From Stenotrophomonas sp. 704A1 (GTDB lineage Bacteria; Pseudomonadota; Gammaproteobacteria; Xanthomonadales; Xanthomonadaceae): a DNA stretch of 64,000 bases. A model generated the notes under the pieces. It made no database searches and was not told the DNA's origin. It saw only the letters and a list, made by a program, of their open reading frames with translations. Every line of letters begins with the position of its first letter. The first letter of the stretch is position 1. Of this stretch, positions 15,710-24,480 are shown piece after piece. Position numbers and translations under genes: made by a program. The stretch covers positions 4,489,501 to 4,553,500 of the forward strand of contig NZ_CP130831.1 in assembly GCF_030549525.1 (NCBI RefSeq). Direction: 5' to 3'.

Positions 15710-15732
15710 GTAGCGCCGGGCCCTGCCCGGCG
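15710..15732 (+). repeat. SMAG repeat between convergent genes
   Basis: GTAG followed by CGCCGGGC, a CT centre and GCCCGGCG. It lies between the chemoreceptor stop and the convergent LysR stop, so it probably also ends both transcripts. Confidence 0.8.
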
Positions 15733-15745
15733 AGCGCAGCCGGCC

Positions 15746-16648
15746 TCAGCGCAGGTAGTCGGACTGCGCCATCACCTCGCCCAGGTGATCCAGGAACGAA
15801 CTGATCCGGGCCGACACCGCGGTGTTGCGGTAGTACACCGCATGGATCGGCTGGTACACATCCAGCGTGTGCGCGGCCAGCACCGGCACCAGGGTGCCGG
15901 CGGCGCGGTCGCGATCGGTCACGAAGTCGGACAGGCAGGTGATGCCCACACCCTCCACTGCCAGCCGGCGCAGGGTTTCGCCACTGGATGCGGCCACGTC
16001 CGGACGCACCAGCAGTTGCCCGTCGGCATCGCCGGGCAGCGGCCAGCGGTTCAGCGATTCGGGCTCGTTGAACCCCAGCAGCGTGTGCTGGCCCAGCGCC
16101 GCCACGCTGGGCGGTTCACCGTGGGCCTGCAGATAGGCAGGGCTGGCCAGCAGCTGCAGCCGGCAGCGGCCCAGCGGGCGCGCGTGCAGGGTGGAGTCGG
16201 CCAGCGGGCCGATGCGGATGGCCAGATCGGTGCGCCGCTCCAGCAGGTCGATGTAGCGCTCGGAGCTGTTCAGTTCCAGCTGCACCTCCGGGTAGCGCGC
16301 GCGATAGCCGGCCACCAGCGGTGCGATCACCTGCAGCACGAAGGGCATCGCCGCGTCCACGCGCAGCCGGCCGCTCGGCCGTTCGCGGCGGGCGGCCATC
16401 TGTTCTTCGGCAGATTCCACCGCATCGATGATCGCGCGCGCATGGCGCAGGTAGGCCTCGCCCTCGGCGGTGAGGTGCAGGCGGCGGGTGGTGCGGGTCA
16501 GCAGGGTCGTGCCCAGCTTGTCCTCCAGCCGGCCCAGTGCGCGACTGACACCGGACGGCGTCTGCCCCAGCTGCTCGGCGGCGGCGCTGATCGAACCGCA
16601 GTCGATCACCGCCAGGAAGGCCTGCATCTCGTCGAGGGTGGTTTTCAT
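15746..16648 (-). CDS. LysR family transcriptional regulator
   Basis: A 300-residue LTTR. The N-terminal helix-turn-helix (MKTTLDEMQAFLAVIDCGSISAAAEQLGQ, then PSGVSRALGRLEDKLG) is followed by a periplasmic-binding-like effector domain. The ATG at 16648 is chosen because LTTR homology starts there; the frame extends upstream without homology. It is divergent from an MFS exporter gene, the standard arrangement for an LTTR controlling its neighbour. A palindrome at 16650-16671 overlaps its start region. Confidence 0.92.
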   Translation of the reverse strand: MKTTLDEMQAFLAVIDCGSISAAAEQLGQTPSGVSRALGRLEDKLGTTLLTRTTRRLHLTAEGEAYLRHARAIIDAVESAEEQMAARRERPSGRLRVDAAMPFVLQVIAPLVAGYRARYPEVQLELNSSERYIDLLERRTDLAIRIGPLADSTLHARPLGRCRLQLLASPAYLQAHGEPPSVAALGQHTLLGFNEPESLNRWPLPGDADGQLLVRPDVAASSGETLRRLAVEGVGITCLSDFVTDRDRAAGTLVPVLAAHTLDVYQPIHAVYYRNTAVSARISSFLDHLGEVMAQSDYLR

Positions 16649-16649
16649 G

Positions 16650-16671
16650 GCGCCATTATTGACCATGGCGC
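16650..16671. promoter_or_regulatory. candidate LysR operator in the divergent promoter
   Basis: Perfect 7-bp arms GCGCCAT and ATGGCGC flank an 8-base AT-rich spacer (TATTGACC), beginning two bases upstream of the LysR ATG. The arm and spacer size suit an LTTR autoregulatory site; binding is inferred. Confidence 0.5.
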
Positions 16672-16752
16672 AAGAGTGATTGGCGTGAAGACCGGTTTTT
16701 CGGTCCGGGCGGGCCGCGCACACTGCGCGCCTTCCTTCTGCTGGAGCCGGCC

Positions 16753-17967
16753 ATGACCCGTGGCATTCCCCTCGCACTGCTGGCGTTGACCCTCGGCGCC
16801 TTCGCCATCGGCACCACCGAATTCGTCATCGTCGGCCTGATTCCGACCATCGCCGCTGACCTGCAGGTCAGCCTGCCCTCGGCCGGCCTGCTGGTTTCGC
16901 TGTACGCGCTCGGCGTGGCCATCGGCGCACCTGTGCTGACCGCGCTCACCGGCCGCGTACCGCGCAAGACCCTGCTGGTGGCGCTGATGGTGTTGTTCAC
17001 CCTGGGCAACGTCATCGCCTGGATGGCGCCGGGCTACACCTCGCTGATCGTCGCCCGCATCCTCACCGGGCTGGCGCACGGCGTGTTCTTCTCCATCGGT
17101 TCGATCATCGCCACGGCGGTGGTGCCGAAGGAAAAGGCCGCCAGCGCGATCGCCATCATGTTCACCGGCTTGACCGTGGCACTGGTCACCGGCGTGCCGC
17201 TGGGTACGTTCGTCGGCCAGCACCTGGGCTGGCGCGCCACCTTCCTGGCGGTGGCCGGGCTCGGCGTGGTCGCGCTGCTGGGCGCGCTGCTGTTCGTGCC
17301 GCGCAGGCTGCCGCAGAGTGCGCCGGCCAGCATGCGCCAGCAGCTGGGCGTGCTGGCGCAGCCGCGCCTGCTGCTGGTCTATGCGATGACCGCACTGGGC
17401 TACGGCGGCACCTTCCTGGCCTTCACCTACCTGGCGCCGATCCTGCAGGAGGTCACCGGCTTTTCGGCCAACGCGGTCAGCCTGGTGCTGCTGGTGTACG
17501 GCGTGTCGGTGGCCATCGGCAATCTGTGGGGCGGCCGCCTGGCCGACCGGCTGGGTCCGGTCCCCGCGCTGAAGCGCATCTTCGCGCTGCTGGCGCTGGT
17601 GCTGCTGGTGCTGACCTTCACCGCACACAGCCCCTGGCTGATGCTGCTGACCGTGCTCGCCCTGGGCGCGGTGGCATTCGGCAACGTGCCCGGTCTGCAG
17701 GTGTATGTGGTCAAGCAGGCGCAGCGCTACGCCCCGCAGGCTACCGACGTGGCGTCGGGCCTGAACATCGCCGCCTTCAACATCGGCATCGCCCTGGGCG
17801 CCTCGCTGGGCGGCCTGGTGGTCGAGCACATCGGCCTGATGCACACACCCTGGCTGGGTGCGCTGGTGGTGGTGGGCGCGTACGCGCTGACCGTACTGAG
17901 TGGCCGCCTGGACCGCCGTGATGGAATCGATGACCGCGCCGATGGCATTGCCGTGGCCGCCCATTGA
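16753..17967 (+). CDS. MFS transporter, DHA1 (AraJ/Cmx-like) family
   Basis: A 404-residue inner-membrane proton-coupled exporter with about 12 hydrophobic spans. It has FAIGTTEFVIVGLIPTIA at TM1 and the loop 2-3 segment LTGRVPRK. Motif C-like ALVTGVPLGTFVGQHLGWRATF, typical of drug:H+ antiporters, follows. A GGAG Shine-Dalgarno precedes the ATG. It is divergent from a LysR regulator, which probably controls it. Sugar or drug efflux are the usual roles of this subfamily (AraJ, YdeA); which applies is unknown. Confidence 0.92.
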   Translation: MTRGIPLALLALTLGAFAIGTTEFVIVGLIPTIAADLQVSLPSAGLLVSLYALGVAIGAPVLTALTGRVPRKTLLVALMVLFTLGNVIAWMAPGYTSLIVARILTGLAHGVFFSIGSIIATAVVPKEKAASAIAIMFTGLTVALVTGVPLGTFVGQHLGWRATFLAVAGLGVVALLGALLFVPRRLPQSAPASMRQQLGVLAQPRLLLVYAMTALGYGGTFLAFTYLAPILQEVTGFSANAVSLVLLVYGVSVAIGNLWGGRLADRLGPVPALKRIFALLALVLLVLTFTAHSPWLMLLTVLALGAVAFGNVPGLQVYVVKQAQRYAPQATDVASGLNIAAFNIGIALGASLGGLVVEHIGLMHTPWLGALVVVGAYALTVLSGRLDRRDGIDDRADGIAVAAH

Positions 17968-18054
17968 CGATCCGTGCAATGCACTGTTGTCGGCACGCAT
18001 ACGAACGCTGACCTACCCTTTCCTTTCACGCCTTTCCCCCCGTTGGAGCTTCCC

Positions 18055-18864
18055 ATGACCGTTCCTGCCTTTGGCCTTGGCACCTTCCGCCTGAAAGACC
18101 AGACCGTGATCGACTCGGTGCGCAATGCGCTGGAGGTCGGCTACCGCGCCGTGGATACCGCGCAGATCTACGGCAATGAAGCCGAAGTCGGCCAGGCCAT
18201 CGCCGAATCCGGCGTGCCGCGCGAGCAGATCTACCTGACCACCAAGGTCTGGATCAGCGAATTCAAGCGCGATGCGCTGCTGGCCAGCCTGCGCACCAGC
18301 CTGGACAAGCTGCGCACCGATCATGTGGACCTGGCGCTGATCCACTGGCCTTCGCCGAATGACAAGGTGGACGTGCCGATGGAGGAATACCTGCCAGCGC
18401 TGGCCGAAGCCAGGGCGCAGGGGCTGACCAGGGAGATCGGCATCTCCAACTTCACCATCGCCCAGACCCGCAAGGCCATCGAGATCCTCGGTGCCGAGGC
18501 GATCGCCACCAACCAGGTCGAGATCCACCCGTACCTGCAGAACCGCCTGCTGGTGAAGTTCCTGCAGGACAACGGCATCCACATCACCGCCTACATGAGC
18601 CTGGCCTATGGCGAAGTGCTGAAGGATCCGGTGATCCAGGCCATCGCCGGCCGCCACCAGGCCACGCCGGCGCAGGTGGCGCTGGCCTGGGCGCTGCAGC
18701 AGGGCTTCTCGGTCATTCCCTCCTCGACCAAGCGCGAGAACCTGGCAGCCAACCTGGAAGCGGCGGCAGTGCGCCTGACCGACGAGGACATGGCGCAGAT
18801 CGCCACGCTTGACCGCGGCCACCGCCTGGCCAACCCGGAGGGCATCGCCCCGGCCTGGGATTGA
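18055..18864 (+). CDS. dkgB: 2,5-didehydrogluconate reductase DkgB-like aldo/keto reductase
   Basis: A 269-residue AKR5-type enzyme. The catalytic elements are [14 protein letters not shown] (Asp, Tyr), YLTTKVWIS (Lys), LALIHWPSP (His), REIGISNFT and the cofactor-binding [11 protein letters not shown]. Length matches E. coli DkgB (267). A GGAG at 18044-18047 supports the ATG at 18055; the frame is open 27 codons upstream but without homology. In vivo it probably reduces aldehydes such as methylglyoxal. It is convergent with the BioH-like gene; a SMAG palindrome lies between them. Confidence 0.9.
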   Translation: MTVPAFGLGTFRLKDQTVIDSVRNALEVGYRAVDTAQIYGNEAEVGQAIAESGVPREQIYLTTKVWISEFKRDALLASLRTSLDKLRTDHVDLALIHWPSPNDKVDVPMEEYLPALAEARAQGLTREIGISNFTIAQTRKAIEILGAEAIATNQVEIHPYLQNRLLVKFLQDNGIHITAYMSLAYGEVLKDPVIQAIAGRHQATPAQVALAWALQQGFSVIPSSTKRENLAANLEAAAVRLTDEDMAQIATLDRGHRLANPEGIAPAWD

Positions 18865-18871
18865 GCAGAAG

Positions 18872-18895
18872 GCGCCGGGCATGGCCCGGCGCTAC
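18872..18895 (-). repeat. SMAG repeat (minus orientation)
   Basis: GCGCCGGGC, a two-base centre, GCCCGGCGC, ending in CTAC (GTAG on the minus strand). A second, mismatched copy without GTAG follows at about 18911-18932. It is placed between convergent genes. Confidence 0.8.
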
Positions 18896-18937
18896 CGGAT
18901 GACCGCGGATGGCGCCGGGCCATCCCCGGCGGATCCA

Positions 18938-19639
18938 TCAGCGAGGCAGCAACCACCCGCGCATCGCCGCACTCACCTCTTCGGGCTTTTCCATCGGCGC
19001 CAGATGCCCGCAATCGGGCACCACCACCAGCTGCGAATGCGGCACCAGGGCGTGCATTTCCTCGCTCACCGCCAGCGGCGTGATGCGGTCATTTGCTCCG
19101 CAGACGATCAGCAACGGATCGCGGTAACCGGCCAGCACATCATGACCATCGCGGCGTTCCAGCGCGCTCTGGCGCAGGAACACTTCCGCGCCCAGGCGGG
19201 CGGTCATGTCGCGCACACGCTGCACCAGCACGTAGTCGTCCAGGCGCGAGGCATCGATGTAGCTGCGCATCAAGGTATCTCCGAAGCCGTGGAACTTCCC
19301 CGGCAGGCGCACGCTGGCGCGCTGGCTGCGCCGCTGCTCGGCGCGCTCGGGCGAATCGGCGTGGATCGAGGTGTCGATCAACGCCAGCTGCAGCACCCGT
19401 TCCGGCGCGATGCGCAGGATCTGCTGGGCGACGAACCCGCCCAGCGAGAAACCCGCCAGCGCAAACCGTTCCGGCGCCTGCGCCAGTACGTCCTCGGCCA
19501 CGGCCTGCAGGGTTTCGCCACGGGTCTGGTCGCCCACGCTGCAGTCGGCGATGTCGGCCAGGTCAGCCAGCTGCGCGCGCCACAGCTCGGCATCGTTGAG
19601 CAGGCCCGGGAGCAGCAGCAGGGGAATGCGGTCGGTCAT
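18938..19639 (-). CDS. alpha/beta hydrolase, BioH/MenH-like
   Basis: A 233-residue alpha/beta hydrolase. It has the oxyanion segment LLLLPGLLNDAELW, nucleophile elbow GFSLGGFV (Ser), acid in LIVCGANDRITP (Asp), and catalytic His in VVPDCGHLAPME. It is shorter than BioH and has no biotin gene nearby, so the ester or thioester substrate is unknown. The ATG at 19639 matches the family start; another in-frame ATG lies at 19660. A CACAAT hexamer six bases before the chosen ATG suggests a leaderless message. Confidence 0.85.
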   Translation of the reverse strand: MTDRIPLLLLPGLLNDAELWRAQLADLADIADCSVGDQTRGETLQAVAEDVLAQAPERFALAGFSLGGFVAQQILRIAPERVLQLALIDTSIHADSPERAEQRRSQRASVRLPGKFHGFGDTLMRSYIDASRLDDYVLVQRVRDMTARLGAEVFLRQSALERRDGHDVLAGYRDPLLIVCGANDRITPLAVSEEMHALVPHSQLVVVPDCGHLAPMEKPEEVSAAMRGWLLPR

Positions 19640-19937
19640 GCGGGTATTGTGATGGTGCATGACTGCGGGCGCTACAGCACCAATGACTCACCCTCCTCCC
19701 GCAACGACACCTCCGCGACGATCATTCCACTCCGTTGTCGTCAGGCAGACCGACCGATGCTCGCCGTGCGGATAGATTCTGCGGTTCCTCCACACTGATC
19801 GACATGAGCTACGAGGCTACGATGTAATGACCGGGTTGACCGAAGTACTGTGCTACGGCGCGGCGGTGGTGGTGGAACCGCTGCGTTGAATCCGACATTC
19901 CGCCGGGCATGGCCCGGCGCTACCGATGTGGTAACGA
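19640..19937. other. intergenic stretch, about 300 bp, without a supported gene
   Basis: It lies upstream of the BioH-like gene and downstream of the PatZ-like gene. It holds the CACAAT -10 candidate at 19646-19651 and a SMAG element at 19901-19923. Short open frames here have Pro/Arg-rich translations with no start signals, and I see nothing else. Confidence 0.5.
19901..19923 (-). repeat. SMAG repeat (minus orientation)
   Basis: CGCCGGGCATGGCCCGGCG followed by CTAC, 15 bp beyond the stop of the PatZ-like gene, where it would form the 3' hairpin of that transcript. Confidence 0.8.
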
Positions 19938-22664
19938 TCACACCACCGGCGGGACATCGGGGACCTCCACCTGCTGCACCGGCAGCGTCACCACCATCAC
20001 GGTCGGTTCGTCCGGATCCAGCTTCGTCGTGAAGCCCAGGCTCTGGCACATCGCCAGCATGGTGCTGTTCTCGCGCAGCACCTGGCCTTCCACCACGTCC
20101 AGCCCGAGCCACTTGGCGTACTCGATCATGATCGCCATCAGGCGCCAGCCGATGCCGTGGCCCTTCAGGTCCGAGCGGATCAGGATGCCGTACTCGCCCC
20201 GGTGGTAGTCGGCGTCGGCGTGCAGCCGCACCGCGCCCAGCATTTCACCGCTGCGGGGTTCGATCGCCACCAGTGCGATCGAACGCGCATAGTCGAGCTG
20301 GGTCAGGCGGGCGATGAACTCGTGACTGAAGTGCTTCACCGACTGGAAGAAGCGCAGGCGCAGGTCTTCGTCGCTGACCCGGGCGAAGAACGCGCGGAAC
20401 AGCGCGTCGTCCTCCGGCCGCACCGGCCGCACGAAGGCACGCCCGCCGTCGGACAATTCGATGGTGCGTTCCCATTCCTTCGGATACGGAAACACCGAGA
20501 AGCGTGGATGGCCACGCCCCTTGTGCAGGATGCGCGATGGCGCCACCGCCACGCGTGCGTCCAGCGCAAGAATGCCGCGACTGTCGACCAGCAGGGGATT
20601 GATATCCAGCGTGCGTACTTCCGGGATATCGGCAGCCAGCTGCGCCAGCTTGACCAGTGCCAACGCCAGCGCACGCTCATCCGCGGCGGGCACATCGCCA
20701 TAGGCCTTGAGAATGCGTGAGGCGCGGGTCTGGCCGATCAGTTCATGGGCAAGCCGCAGGTCCAGCGGCGGCAGCGCCAGTGCCTTGTCGTTGATCACTT
20801 CGACCGCGGTACCGCCGCGGCCGACCACGATCACCGGTCCAAACGTTGCATCATCGGCGATGCCGACGATGATCTCGCGCGCCTTCGGCCGCACGATGGT
20901 CGGCTGTACCAGCAGGCCATCGATGCGCGCATCGGGGCGCAGCTGGCGTGCGCGCGTCAGGATCGCGTTGGCGGCGCTCTGCACTGCCGGCAGCGTCGCC
21001 AGGTTCAGGCGCACGCCATCCACTTCGGACTTGTGCGGGATGTCCGGCGAGAGGACCTTCAATGCAACCGTCGCGCCGCGCTCCAGCAGCGGCTGCGCCA
21101 GGTCCATCGCCTCGTGCGCGTCGCGCGCGTGCATCACCGGCGCGGAGGGAATGCCGTAGGCCTTGAGCAGTTCGTGGGTGGCCAGCGGATCCAGCCAGCG
21201 CTGGCCGTTGGCCAGCGCCACATCGACCAGCGCCCGCGCGGCCGCCGCATCCACGCTGAAATCCTGCGGCAGACTGGGCGGTGTCTCCATCAGCGCGTTC
21301 TGCGCTTCGCGGTAGCGCACCAGGTGCTGGAAGCCACGCACGGCCTCCGCTTCCGTCGGATAGGTCGGCACCCGTGCAGCGTTGAGGGTGGCGGTGGCCT
21401 GGTCGTCATTGCCCAGCCACACCGCAAACACCGGCTTGTCGCGGTGATGACGCGGGCGCAGGCCCAGGGTCCGGGTCAACGCCTGCGCGGCATCGGCAGA
21501 CGAAGTGAAGGCGGTCGGGACGTTGACCACCATCACCGCATCGTTCTCGCTGTCGGCCAGCAACGCCTCGATGGCGGCGGCATAGCGCTCGCCATCGGCG
21601 TCGACCACGATGTCGACCGGGTTGCTGCGTGACCAGCCCTGCGGCAGCACCGCGTCGAGCGTCTGCACGGTGCTGTCGGACAACTGCGCCAGGGTGCCGC
21701 GCAGGGCGGCCAGCTGATCCACCGCCAGCCGGCCGACACCACCGCCGTTGCTGAGGATGGCCAGCCGGCGCCCGGGGAAGGTGCCAAGCCGCCCCAGCGA
21801 TTCGGCCGCGGTGAACAGTTCGTCCAGCGCACCCACCCGCAGCAGGCCGGCACGGTTGAACGCGGCGCCGTACACATCGTCGGCGCGCGCCAGTGCCTGC
21901 ACATGGGTATCGGCGCTGCCCGGCGGCACCCGATCGGCACGGCCGGACTTGACCACCACCACCGGCTTGGCACGGGCCGCCGCGCGCGCGGCCGACATGA
22001 ACTTGCGCGCGTCCTTGATCTGTTCGACGTAGAGCAGGATGGCGCGGGTGCGGTAGTCGGTGGCGAAGTAGTCCAGCAAATCGCCGAAATCCACATCCAG
22101 GGTATCGCCGAGCGAGACCACGGCGGAGAAGCCGACCGAACGCGCCACGCCCCACTCCACCAGCGCGGCGGCGATGGCGGAGGACTCGGAGATCAGCGCC
22201 AGATCGCCGGCCTGCGGGAAGTGCGCGGCGATGCTGGCGTTGAGCCGCGCGTGCGGCGCGATCACGCCCAGGCAGTGCGGGCCGAGGATGCGCAGGCCGT
22301 GCCTGCGCGCTACCGCCTCCACCTGCGCCGACAACGAGCCGGGGCCTTCGCCCAGGTGCGCGGTGAGGATGATGGCCGCCTGCACGCCGCGCTCGGCGGC
22401 AGTGCGCACCACCTGCGGCACGATCGCCGCCGGTGCGGTGATCACCACCAGCTCCGGCACCCAGTCCAGGTCCTTGAGCCGCTTCACCGTGCGGATGCCG
22501 TCGATCTCGGCATGCCGCGGGTTGATCCACGCCACCTTGCCGGGAAAGCCGGTGCCACGCAGGTTGCGCATCACCGCGCGGCCGGCCGAGCGCTCACGCG
22601 GGCTGCCGCCGATCACCGCGACCGACTGCGGACGGAACACAGACTGCAGGTGGTAGGTACTCAT
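19938..22664 (-). CDS. bifunctional acyl-CoA ligase-like / GNAT acetyltransferase (PatZ/Pka type)
   Basis: A 908-residue fusion with the domain order of E. coli PatZ. First comes a CoA-binding Rossmann domain (QSVFRPQSVAVIGGSP, residues 1-150). A succinyl-CoA-ligase-like domain follows (to about 470), then an ATP-grasp domain containing VALKVLSPDIPHKSEVDGV (about 490-700). The C-terminal GNAT domain has YGILIRSDLKGHGIGW as its acetyl-CoA loop (about 740-890). In enterics, PatZ acetylates lysines of acetyl-CoA synthetase and other enzymes. The catalytic His of true ADP-forming ligases appears changed (LGPHCLGV at that region), consistent with a regulatory role. The start at 22664 fits the family. 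Confidence 0.9.
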   Translation of the reverse strand: MSTYHLQSVFRPQSVAVIGGSPRERSAGRAVMRNLRGTGFPGKVAWINPRHAEIDGIRTVKRLKDLDWVPELVVITAPAAIVPQVVRTAAERGVQAAIILTAHLGEGPGSLSAQVEAVARRHGLRILGPHCLGVIAPHARLNASIAAHFPQAGDLALISESSAIAAALVEWGVARSVGFSAVVSLGDTLDVDFGDLLDYFATDYRTRAILLYVEQIKDARKFMSAARAAARAKPVVVVKSGRADRVPPGSADTHVQALARADDVYGAAFNRAGLLRVGALDELFTAAESLGRLGTFPGRRLAILSNGGGVGRLAVDQLAALRGTLAQLSDSTVQTLDAVLPQGWSRSNPVDIVVDADGERYAAAIEALLADSENDAVMVVNVPTAFTSSADAAQALTRTLGLRPRHHRDKPVFAVWLGNDDQATATLNAARVPTYPTEAEAVRGFQHLVRYREAQNALMETPPSLPQDFSVDAAAARALVDVALANGQRWLDPLATHELLKAYGIPSAPVMHARDAHEAMDLAQPLLERGATVALKVLSPDIPHKSEVDGVRLNLATLPAVQSAANAILTRARQLRPDARIDGLLVQPTIVRPKAREIIVGIADDATFGPVIVVGRGGTAVEVINDKALALPPLDLRLAHELIGQTRASRILKAYGDVPAADERALALALVKLAQLAADIPEVRTLDINPLLVDSRGILALDARVAVAPSRILHKGRGHPRFSVFPYPKEWERTIELSDGGRAFVRPVRPEDDALFRAFFARVSDEDLRLRFFQSVKHFSHEFIARLTQLDYARSIALVAIEPRSGEMLGAVRLHADADYHRGEYGILIRSDLKGHGIGWRLMAIMIEYAKWLGLDVVEGQVLRENSTMLAMCQSLGFTTKLDPDEPTVMVVTLPVQQVEVPDVPPVV

Positions 22665-22670
22665 GCGCCT

Positions 22671-22676
22671 ACGGTA
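22671..22676 (-). promoter_or_regulatory. -10-like hexamer placed for a leaderless PatZ-type mRNA
   Basis: TACCGT on the minus strand, then six bases AGGCGC, then the ATG at 22664. No Shine-Dalgarno is visible. Confidence 0.35.
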
Positions 22677-22762
22677 CACGCACCGGCGCGCCGGGCGCAT
22701 GATCGGGCGCAAAAAGCTGCGAGGCGCTCACTGGATCACGCCCTGCGTGGTTGACGCTCCCG

Positions 22763-24133
22763 TTACAGCAGCGTGCCGTGCAGGATCATCGCGGCAATGC
22801 TGAAATAGATCACCAGGCCGGTCACGTCCACCAGGGTGGCCACGAACGGCGCCGAAGCGCTGGCCGGGTCGAAGCCAAGCCGCTTCAGGATGAATGGCAG
22901 CATCGAACCCGACAGCGAACCGAAGGTGACGATACCGACCAGCGCCGCACCGATGGTGATGGCCAGCAGGATCCAGTGCTCGCCGTAATCGTGCAGTCCG
23001 CCCAGCTGCCAGACCACGATGCGCACGATCGCCAGGCAGCCGAGAATGGCGCCGAGTACCATGCCGGTGGGCACTTCACGCAGGGCCACCTTCCACCAGT
23101 CGCGCAGGCGCAGTTCGCGCAGGGCCAGGCTGCGGATCAGCAGCGACGTGGCCTGCGAGCCCGAATTGCCGCCGGAACTCATGATCAGCGGAATGAACAG
23201 GGTCAGCACCACGGCGCGTGCCAGCTCGTCCTCGTAGTGCTGCATGGCGCTGGCGGTCAGCATTTCACCCACGAACAGCACGCTGAGCCAGCCGGCGCGC
23301 TTGCGCAGCATCTCGAAGAAGCCGATCTGCATGTACGGCTTGTCCAGTGCCTCCATGCCACCGAACTTGTGCGCATCCTCGGTCGATTCCTCGATCAGCG
23401 CGTCCAGGATGTCATCGACGGTGACGATGCCGAGCAGGTGCTGCTGTGCATCGACCACCGGGATCGCCAGCAGGTCGTGGCGGCGGATCAGCCGCGCCAC
23501 TTCTTCCTGGTCCATCTGCGCATCCACCGTCACCGGCGGGTTGACCTGGGCGACATCCAGGATCGACTCCTCCGGCAGGCCGGTGATCAGCCGGCGCATG
23601 GTCACCACCTGCTGCAGCTGGCGGCTGGCCGGGTCGAGCACGTAGATGGCGTACACGGTCTCGCGGGTGCGCTCGACCTGGCGGATGTGCTGCAGGGTCT
23701 GGGCCACGGTCCAGCTGGCCGGCACCGCCACGAACTCGGTGGTCATCAGCGCGCCGGCGGTGTTGGGCGGGTAGCTGAGCAGGGTCTGGATGGTCTGCCG
23801 CGCATCGCTGCCCAGCAGCGGGATCAGCCGCGCGCGCTGTTCCTCATCCAGCTCATGGACGATGTCGGTGGCGCGATCATCGGCCATCAGCCCCAGCAGG
23901 GCGGCGGCACGCGCCGGCGGCAGGGCCGCCACCAGATCGCCGCTGCGGTGCAGCTCCGGCGCTTCCAGCATCTTCACCGCACGCGGCAGCGACAGCGCCG
24001 CCAGGGTCTCGGCGGCGCGCTCCAGTTCGAGCGTGTTGATGAATTCCACCGCGTCGGCGGTGTTGTAGTTGGCCAGCGGCGCGGCCAATGCCGCGGCATC
24101 GGCCACCGGACGCAGCAACTGCTTCTGGTTCAT
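22763..24133 (-). CDS. mgtE: magnesium transporter MgtE
   Basis: A 456-residue Mg2+ channel. It has an N-terminal superhelical MgtE_N domain (residues 20-140) and tandem CBS domains (about 145-265, with LLAIPVVDAQQHLLGIVTVDDILD). The plug helix and five membrane spans follow (about 290-455), including FIPLIMSSGGNSGSQA, the selectivity and pore segment. Mg2+ bound between the cytosolic domains closes the pore in characterised homologues. The start at 24133 coincides with the family N-terminus (MNQKQLLRPV). It is monocistronic, on the same strand as the PatZ-like gene but separated by 98 bp. Confidence 0.94.
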   Translation of the reverse strand: MNQKQLLRPVADAAALAAPLANYNTADAVEFINTLELERAAETLAALSLPRAVKMLEAPELHRSGDLVAALPPARAAALLGLMADDRATDIVHELDEEQRARLIPLLGSDARQTIQTLLSYPPNTAGALMTTEFVAVPASWTVAQTLQHIRQVERTRETVYAIYVLDPASRQLQQVVTMRRLITGLPEESILDVAQVNPPVTVDAQMDQEEVARLIRRHDLLAIPVVDAQQHLLGIVTVDDILDALIEESTEDAHKFGGMEALDKPYMQIGFFEMLRKRAGWLSVLFVGEMLTASAMQHYEDELARAVVLTLFIPLIMSSGGNSGSQATSLLIRSLALRELRLRDWWKVALREVPTGMVLGAILGCLAIVRIVVWQLGGLHDYGEHWILLAITIGAALVGIVTFGSLSGSMLPFILKRLGFDPASASAPFVATLVDVTGLVIYFSIAAMILHGTLL

Positions 24134-24480
24134 GGTGATTCGCCTTCGTGGGGGTGCGACCTCGCGCAACGCCAACGCAGGCAAACCGTCCCGATGTCAG
24201 GCGGTGGCCATCGCTGGCGTCGACCGAGGTCGAGATCTACTGTCGCTGGACATGGGTTGGGAACTCCGGAAGGGTGTACTGGCGGACACGCCGGCAGCGG
24301 CGGGGAGTCTGGACCTGCGCGCCGGACAGGTCAACCCGCAGCCGTGTCGACCGGATGCCGGTCGCATTGCCGTTCTCGTCCGTACACGGCCACGCGCGCA
24401 TAATGTGCGGGCGGCCTTCGCCGCGCCCTCCCCCACCCGAGCGGCCGCACCGCGGGCCTCCCCGATGACCAGGTATTCCC
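24134..24480. other. 347-bp divergent intergenic region, mgtE / KefC-like
   Basis: It contains the promoters of both divergent genes. A minus-strand promoter candidate is at 24306-24334. I looked for an M-box-like Mg2+ leader upstream of mgtE and see no convincing structure. No protein-coding frame here has sensible codon use. Confidence 0.5.
24306..24334 (-). promoter_or_regulatory. candidate mgtE promoter
   Basis: On the minus strand, TTGACC (24329-24334), a 17-base spacer and CAGACT (24306-24311). The leader to the mgtE ATG would be about 165 nt. Confidence 0.4.

Noticed and set aside
24134..24480. Possible Mg2+-sensing leader (M-box type) upstream of mgtE
   Set aside because: No multi-helix structure or conserved core was recognisable on the mgtE strand, and M-box elements are mainly known from other phyla.
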